Part shown: piece after piece, positions 6,556 through 10,000 of the stretch
Layout: every line of letters begins with the position of its first letter
Position numbering within the stretch: the stretch's first letter is position 1
DNA from: Halocaridina rubra
Taxonomy: Eukaryota; Arthropoda; Malacostraca; Decapoda; Atyidae
DNA length: 10,000 nt
Reading direction: 5' to 3'
Assembly (NCBI GenBank): GCA_037179515.1
Contig: JAXCGZ010009876.1
Span: 2,501-12,500, forward strand
Notes under the pieces: generated by a model
Told to the model about the DNA's origin: nothing
Seen by the model: only the letters and a program-made list of their open reading frames with translations
The model's database searches: none
Position numbers and translations under genes: made by a program

Positions 6556-6978
6556 TTAATGAGGCCCCATCCCCTGATCTTCTGTCATTATCTTCTTTAT
6601 CTCCCCTTTGTCTGGAAGTATTCTGTAACGAAAATTTTTCTTCTCTTCATTTCTTTCATCATTTAACCTTCTTGCCTCTTGCAACAAGTTTTTGATCTTT
6701 CCCATCTCTTCCTGTGTTCTGTATCGTCTAATGAACACTTCTTTGCATTCTTGAAGGTCTTTTAGACTTTTTTTTCTCAACAATATTTCCCTACATGTTT
6801 CCCCTCTCTCAAAGGTTACTTTTGTTGGTCTCGGCTTTCCTTCCCTCGAATATTTACCTAGTTGGTGTATGTTTACAATATCCTCAGGACCACATACTAC
6901 TCCAAGCTTTCTTATCAGGTCTACAACCCTAGCTTTATTTACTTCGTCTCCCCTGCCATGTTGGCTCCTGGGATTCAC
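6556..6978 (-). CDS. LINE ORF1, C-terminal half (after frameshift)
   Basis: About 130 codons in the +1 frame relative to the upstream half. The protein is basic, with the pattern DEVNKARVVDLIRKLG, then INIHQLGKY-like spacing, KPRPTKVTF, and LLRKKSLKDL, matching the RNA-binding (RRM-like) half of CR1/L2/jockey-type ORF1 proteins. The nominal first codon is GTG and means nothing biologically: the real protein continues from the coiled-coil half at 7534-6935. One extra base in the CCCC run (plus strand 6950-6953) accounts for the shift. The frame ends with TAA (6558-6556), just past the point where the ORF2 frame opens, and it contains the slippery heptamer at 6637-6631. Family assignment rests on pattern and position, not on a search. 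Confidence 0.8.
   Translation of the reverse strand: MNPRSQHGRGDEVNKARVVDLIRKLGVVCGPEDIVNIHQLGKYSREGKPRPTKVTFERGETCREILLRKKSLKDLQECKEVFIRRYRTQEEMGKIKNLLQEARRLNDERNEEKKNFRYRILPDKGEIKKIMTEDQGMGPH
6631..6637 (-). promoter_or_regulatory. Candidate -1 frameshift heptamer A AAT TTT
   Basis: In the ORF1 frame the codons AAT (6636-6634) and TTT (6633-6631) are preceded by A (6637), giving the X XXY YYZ pattern of -1 ribosomal frameshift sites. The ORF2 frame is the -1 frame here and opens only three codons upstream, after TGA at 6649-6647. A slip at this site would yield an ORF1-ORF2 fusion. I see no strong downstream stem or pseudoknot, so this remains a candidate. Confidence 0.4.
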
Positions 6979-7534
6979 TTATGCCTGAGATTACCACTGT
7001 CTTCTCCTTATCAAGTGCCTGTCTGATGAGTGGGTTTGCCCTTTCCATCACAACGTCTTTCATTTTTTCGATTACTGTCTCTTTATAGTCAACTGTTTGT
7101 ATATTTTCCAGTGCCACCACCTTTACAGCCTCTTTTACTGCCACATTCCCCTTTAGTGCATCAGCAAAGGACGTTTTCATGGCATCATTTTCCATATTCA
7201 GCTCCTGGAACTCTTTTCTGAACTGTTCAATGTTTTCCTTAATCTGGACATTCCAAGCAGCTATCTCGTCTCTCTCAGAAGAGAGCAGTGAACTAACATC
7301 TAATTCCTTTAGGTTGTCATTCAGCTGTTTGTTTTTATCTTCTTGTTTAGAAATTCTAGATTCTAGTTGACTCTTTTCCCCTTCCAGCTTCTTTATTCTT
7401 TTTTCTAGTTCCTTTCTCTCCTGCCCTTGTGCTTTATTTGCCTCCTCCAAAGATCTTATTTGTTCTCTGAGTGTTTCATTCTCTTTCATTTCTCCATCCA
7501 TATTCCGAATTTTATCATCAAGGCTTATAACCAT
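6935..7534 (-). CDS. LINE ORF1, N-terminal coiled-coil half
   Basis: 199 codons, beginning at the first ATG after an in-frame TGA (about 7586). Residues 1-80 are a charged heptad-type coiled coil (LREQIRSLEEANK, LEKRIKKLEGEKSQLESRI), which in LINE ORF1 proteins drives multimer formation. Residues 85-165 continue helical (IEQFRKEFQELNMEND). The start of the RNA-binding half appears near residue 180 (KTVVISGISESQEP) before the frame runs out at RRSK and a stop. The rest of the domain continues in the next frame (6978-6556), so ORF1 of this copy carries a single-base disruption. In-frame residues before the ATG (GLKQRIKKLEE) also look like coiled coil, so the ancestral start could lie further upstream. 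Confidence 0.8.
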   Translation of the reverse strand: MVISLDDKIRNMDGEMKENETLREQIRSLEEANKAQGQERKELEKRIKKLEGEKSQLESRISKQEDKNKQLNDNLKELDVSSLLSSERDEIAAWNVQIKENIEQFRKEFQELNMENDAMKTSFADALKGNVAVKEAVKVVALENIQTVDYKETVIEKMKDVVMERANPLIRQALDKEKTVVISGISESQEPTWQGRRSK

Positions 7535-8536
7535 TTCCTCTAACTTCTTGATTCTCTGTTTAAGTCCCCTGATGACTACCCCTTCTCAAGCCACATGGGT
7601 GGGAGAGGTTTGGGACAGAGATGGCCTCATTTTTATGTTCTCCCTCTCACAGAATATAGAAAGAAGACGAGAAAGAGGAAAAAAAAGAAAAGAGAAAAAC
7701 TTTTAATTGAGCTTCACACAGAAATTTTATATCTCCATATAAGTGCTATTTAGTAACTCAGTTTGTCTCTTTTCTGGTAACACACATCTTAACTTAAAAA
7801 CTTGACCATGGTAATTTAAGTATAAAAAGAAAAAGAAAAACAAAAGTCAAACCTGAAGGAAAATTCGAATATGTGTTTGAGGTGGCACCCACCTGTTTCT
7901 GCTATATATTCTTCCTAACTGATAAACTGACTTGCTAACCAAGATATGTTATCACGGGATTAGACTTTACATTTAACTCAATATATATACAAAATAAAAA
8001 AAATAGTAAAAGAGAAAGCTAAAAGAAAAGCAAAAAAAAAAATGAAGAAAATAAGACTGCTGTACTACTTGGCAACTTAACTCAGTACTGTTGACAGGTG
8101 GATATTTGGTAATTTTTTTTTCTTTTATTATTCAATTATTTCGTGTATCAAACTAACTAACTAGTTAATATAAATGGGAAGGATACTGATTTTAACAATA
8201 TATAGAACCACAGGATCAGGTAAACGGCTTAAGAGCTTTCCCCAGTTTACACAAAAAATTAGGTAATGCGATGTGATGGCTCCACCTCTGGCAACTCTTC
8301 TAGATTTCCCTCAAGGCAGAACTGGACGGCAGCTTCTCTCTCTCCTCACGAAAATGTTCTCAATTTTTTTTCCTTTAATATGAACAGTCTCGTCTTACAA
8401 CAAATATAAGTTTTTGTACTCACAATACTCTGCAGGATTTCAGATTTATGGAAATTATGGTAAAGTTTTCCACTAAGCACTTAATCACTCGAAAAAATTA
8501 AAAATTTAAGAGGAGCAGTCCCGTGTGTCACTGAAC
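7535..8536 (-). other. Presumed LINE 5' leader (copy B)
   Basis: About 1 kb between the ORF1 start and the tail of copy C with no long reading frame. It is AT-rich with T-runs on the minus strand (for example opposite 8032-8041 and 8112-8120) and carries several short stop-closed ATGs ahead of ORF1. A 5' leader of this size is plausible for a CR1/L2-group LINE. That it belongs wholly to the element is inferred from its position; an inverted tail remnant at 8211-8268 shows that at least part may be foreign. I recognise no promoter motif with confidence. Confidence 0.5.
8211..8268 (+). repeat. Inverted remnant of a LINE 3' tail
   Basis: On the plus strand GATCAGG, ACGG, GAGCTTT, CCC..GTTTACAC and AATTAGGTAAT occur in the same order and similar spacing as in the 3' UTR and tail of the minus-strand LINE (3653-3715). 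An 11-base exact block is included. It looks like the 3' end of a related element in the opposite orientation, with a small internal deletion around GAGCTTT/CTCTTT. Nothing recognisable as a LINE coding region precedes it, so it could also be the tail of a SINE that borrowed the LINE end. Confidence 0.6.
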
Positions 8537-8546
8537 GCGTGTGTGT

Positions 8547-8574
8547 GATTACCTAATTGTGATTACCTAATTGT
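8547..8574 (-). repeat. LINE 3' tail repeat, two 14-bp units (copy C)
   Basis: GATTACCTAATTGT occurs twice (8547-8560 and 8561-8574), preceded on the plus strand by GCGTGTGTGT. Copy B has the same flank but one unit. Variation in unit number among copies is expected for tails made by slippage of the reverse transcriptase during priming. Confidence 0.9.
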
Positions 8575-8578
8575 GTTT

Positions 8579-8611
8579 ACGGGAAAGAGCCAAAAGCTCG
8601 TATCTTCCCGT
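8579..8611 (-). promoter_or_regulatory. LINE 3' UTR stem-loop (copy C)
   Basis: ACGGGAA (8579-8585) pairs with TTCCCGT (8605-8611) and the inner GAGC/GCTC stem is kept. The only difference from copy B is one base in the loop (CCAAAAG in place of CCCAAAG), so the paired parts are unchanged. Confidence 0.7.
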
Positions 8612-8831
8612 CTCCTGATCGGTTCCATTTTAGACTTAGTGATACTTATCGTACCTGTCCTTAAAACTATGGATTGAGATAGCATTAACTACCTCCTCGC
8701 TTAGCGAATTCCAGTTATCAACTACTCTTACAGTGAAAAAGTATTTCCTTACATCCTGCAAAGAAGTTTTCTTACGAAGCTTCAAAGTATGACATCTAGT
8801 TCTAGAGCCAGCCATATCGAAATATCAATCC

Positions 8832-10000
8832 CTATCCACTATCATAACCATGAAGGAATTTAAAGACTGTCACCATATCCCCCCTTACTCTTCTAGCTTT
8901 GAGTGATGGCAAGTCTAATTCCCTCAGCCTCTCATCATAACCGAGATTGCGTATTTCTGGCACCAGTTTCGTGGCATGTCTTTGAACTTTTTCAAGCTTA
9001 GCTATGTGCTTTTTCAAGTGCGGATTCCAATAGGGGGCTGCATATTCGAGTTTTGGCCTCACATAGGTTACATAAATATTTCTGAACATTTCCTTGTCCA
9101 TGTGCCTGAAGGCTACCCTTACATTTGATAAGAATGCATATGCTGCCCTTACTACGCCATTTATATGTATTTCTGGAGACAAATCTGCCAGTATGTTTAC
9201 TCCTAGATCTCTCTCATTTTCTGTCTCTTGAAGTTGTACTCCAGCCACCGAGTAGTCAAGCTTGGGCCTTCTTGCACTTGTACCCATTCTCATTACCTTA
9301 CATTTTGAGGTATTGAATTTCATTAGCCACTTTTCTGACCACTCATGCAGATTATTTAGATCCTCCTGAAGTTCTCTACCATTGTTCTCGTTTTTTACTT
9401 TCTTCACAATCTTTGCATCATCTGCAAACATATTCATGAATGAATTTACAGACTCTGGTAGGTCATTTACATATACAAGGAACAAAAGTGGCCCTAAAAC
9501 TGAACCCTGTGGAACTCCACTACTAACTCTTCTCCATTCAGACACTGAGTGTCTTACTCTAACCCTCTGTTCCCTTCCTTCTAAGTAAGTTTTTATCCAT
9601 TCCAAGACATTTCCACCTATTCTAGCCATTGATTGCAGCTTCCTAATAAGTCTCCCATGTGGAACAGTGTCAAACGCTTTCTGGAAGTCTAGGAATATGC
9701 AATCTGCCCAGCCCTCTCTTTCCTGTAAGATTTGGCTTACCTCATCATAAAATTCTAATAAGTTTGTTACTGTTGATCTACCTTCTCTGAAGCCATGTTG
9801 CCTCACTGACAAAAAGTTGAAGGATTCCAAGTGAAGAGAGATATGTTTCCTTAGTAGTTTCTCCATAACTTTGCAAACTATGCTGGTCAAGGAAACTGGT
9901 CTATAGTTCAGAGCCGTATCCCTCCTTCCCTTTTTGAAGATAGGTATCACATTTGCTTGTTTCCAGCATCTTGGAATCTCCCCCGACTCCAGTGACTCCT
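8832..10000 (-). pseudogene. LINE ORF2 of copy C, partial and frameshifted
   Basis: The frame is open from the window edge, starting within KESLESGEIPRCW of the reverse transcriptase region. It contains motif A (FLDFQKAFD), motif B (SSGVPQGSVLGPLL) and motif C (FADD), all intact. A 2-base deletion near 8840 (CACTATCA where copy B has CACTCTATCA) shifts the frame at HGYD and brings a stop at 8832, removing the last ~67 residues. The normal stop would be TAA at 8638-8636. The C-terminal region is conserved throughout the CR1 group, so the loss probably inactivates the protein. Confidence 0.9.

Larger units (their letters stand above)
3656..8536 (-). mobile_element. CR1/L2-group non-LTR retrotransposon, near full length (copy B)
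   Basis: In transcript order this holds a ~1-kb 5' leader (8536-7535), ORF1 (7534-6556, one frameshift), ORF2 (6553-3731), a 3' UTR with stem-loop, and one 14-bp tail unit (3669-3656). There is no LTR and no RNase H domain. The ORF2 C terminus (RTRGH.LKLRK, FFSVRVVDNWN.LSEEVV) and the tandem-unit tail place it in the CR1/L2 group. The 5' limit is set where the tail of copy C ends; that boundary is inferred, because no second complete copy is available for comparison. Both edges carry the same plus-strand motif GCGTGTG(TG)TGATTA (3648-3660 and 8537-8551), which may be a target duplication or tail sequence. With ORF1 broken it is probably not autonomous, but it looks young. Confidence 0.85.
8547..10000 (-). 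mobile_element. CR1/L2-group LINE, second copy, cut by window edge (copy C)
   Basis: This matches copy B (3656-5097) at an offset of about 4,903-4,905 bases on the same strand. By eye I count about 13 substitutions and one 2-base deletion over ~1.44 kb, roughly 99% identity. It has two 14-bp tail units (8547-8574), the same 3' UTR and the ORF2 3' half. It directly abuts the presumed 5' leader of copy B, so the two lie head to tail. The 5' part lies beyond position 10000. Confidence 0.9.

Noticed and set aside
7030..7370. Plus-strand frames rich in Ser, Phe and Leu opposite ORF1
   Set aside because: They are antisense shadows of the coiled-coil coding sequence.

Overview
The window looks like animal nuclear DNA that is almost entirely repeats and retroelements. 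I see no host protein gene I can name, no operon structure and no bacterial signals. The 5S rRNA sequence near 3.6 kb is of protostome type, and the sequence is AT-rich, microsatellite-rich and full of CR1/L2-group LINE sequence. Together these suggest an arthropod, and I would guess a decapod crustacean. That guess is inference and was not searched.

Layout. 1-470: two fragments of a tRNA-derived SINE in opposite orientation, followed by a long AAT/ATT microsatellite and a short TTG microsatellite. 480-1354: unassigned. 1355-1588: a near-perfect 234-bp palindrome (fold-back element or MITE). 1589-2450: unassigned, AT-rich, with a T19 tract. From 2455 to the right edge almost everything is LINE sequence on the minus strand. 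Reading left to right it comprises an old decayed 3' fragment (copy D, 2455-3107); a 3' fragment (copy A, 3107-3527) joined through T11 to a nearly complete 5S rRNA sequence (3539-3649); a LINE of about 4.9 kb (copy B) with 5' leader, ORF1, ORF2 and 3' UTR (about 3656-8536); and a second copy (C, 8547-10000) that leaves the window and is about 99% identical to B.

How the parts work together. The LINE encodes an ORF1 protein (coiled coil plus a basic RNA-binding-like half, broken here by one base) and a 940-residue ORF2 protein with an apurinic-type endonuclease, a reverse transcriptase and a CR1-type C-terminal region. Its 3' UTR carries a conserved stem-loop next to a 14-bp tail repeat, which is the expected recognition site for its own reverse transcriptase. 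The ORF2 frame has no AUG before the endonuclease domain and overlaps ORF1 in the -1 frame, with a slippery heptamer A AAT TTT just inside the overlap.

The most unusual structure is the 5S rRNA - oligo(T) - LINE 3' end composite at 3107-3649. It resembles the SINE3 class (5S-headed SINEs) or a 5S/LINE template-switch chimera. It is sandwiched between LINE tails. The palindrome, the head-to-tail LINE arrangement and an inverted LINE-tail remnant inside the LINE 5' leader also deserve a second look.
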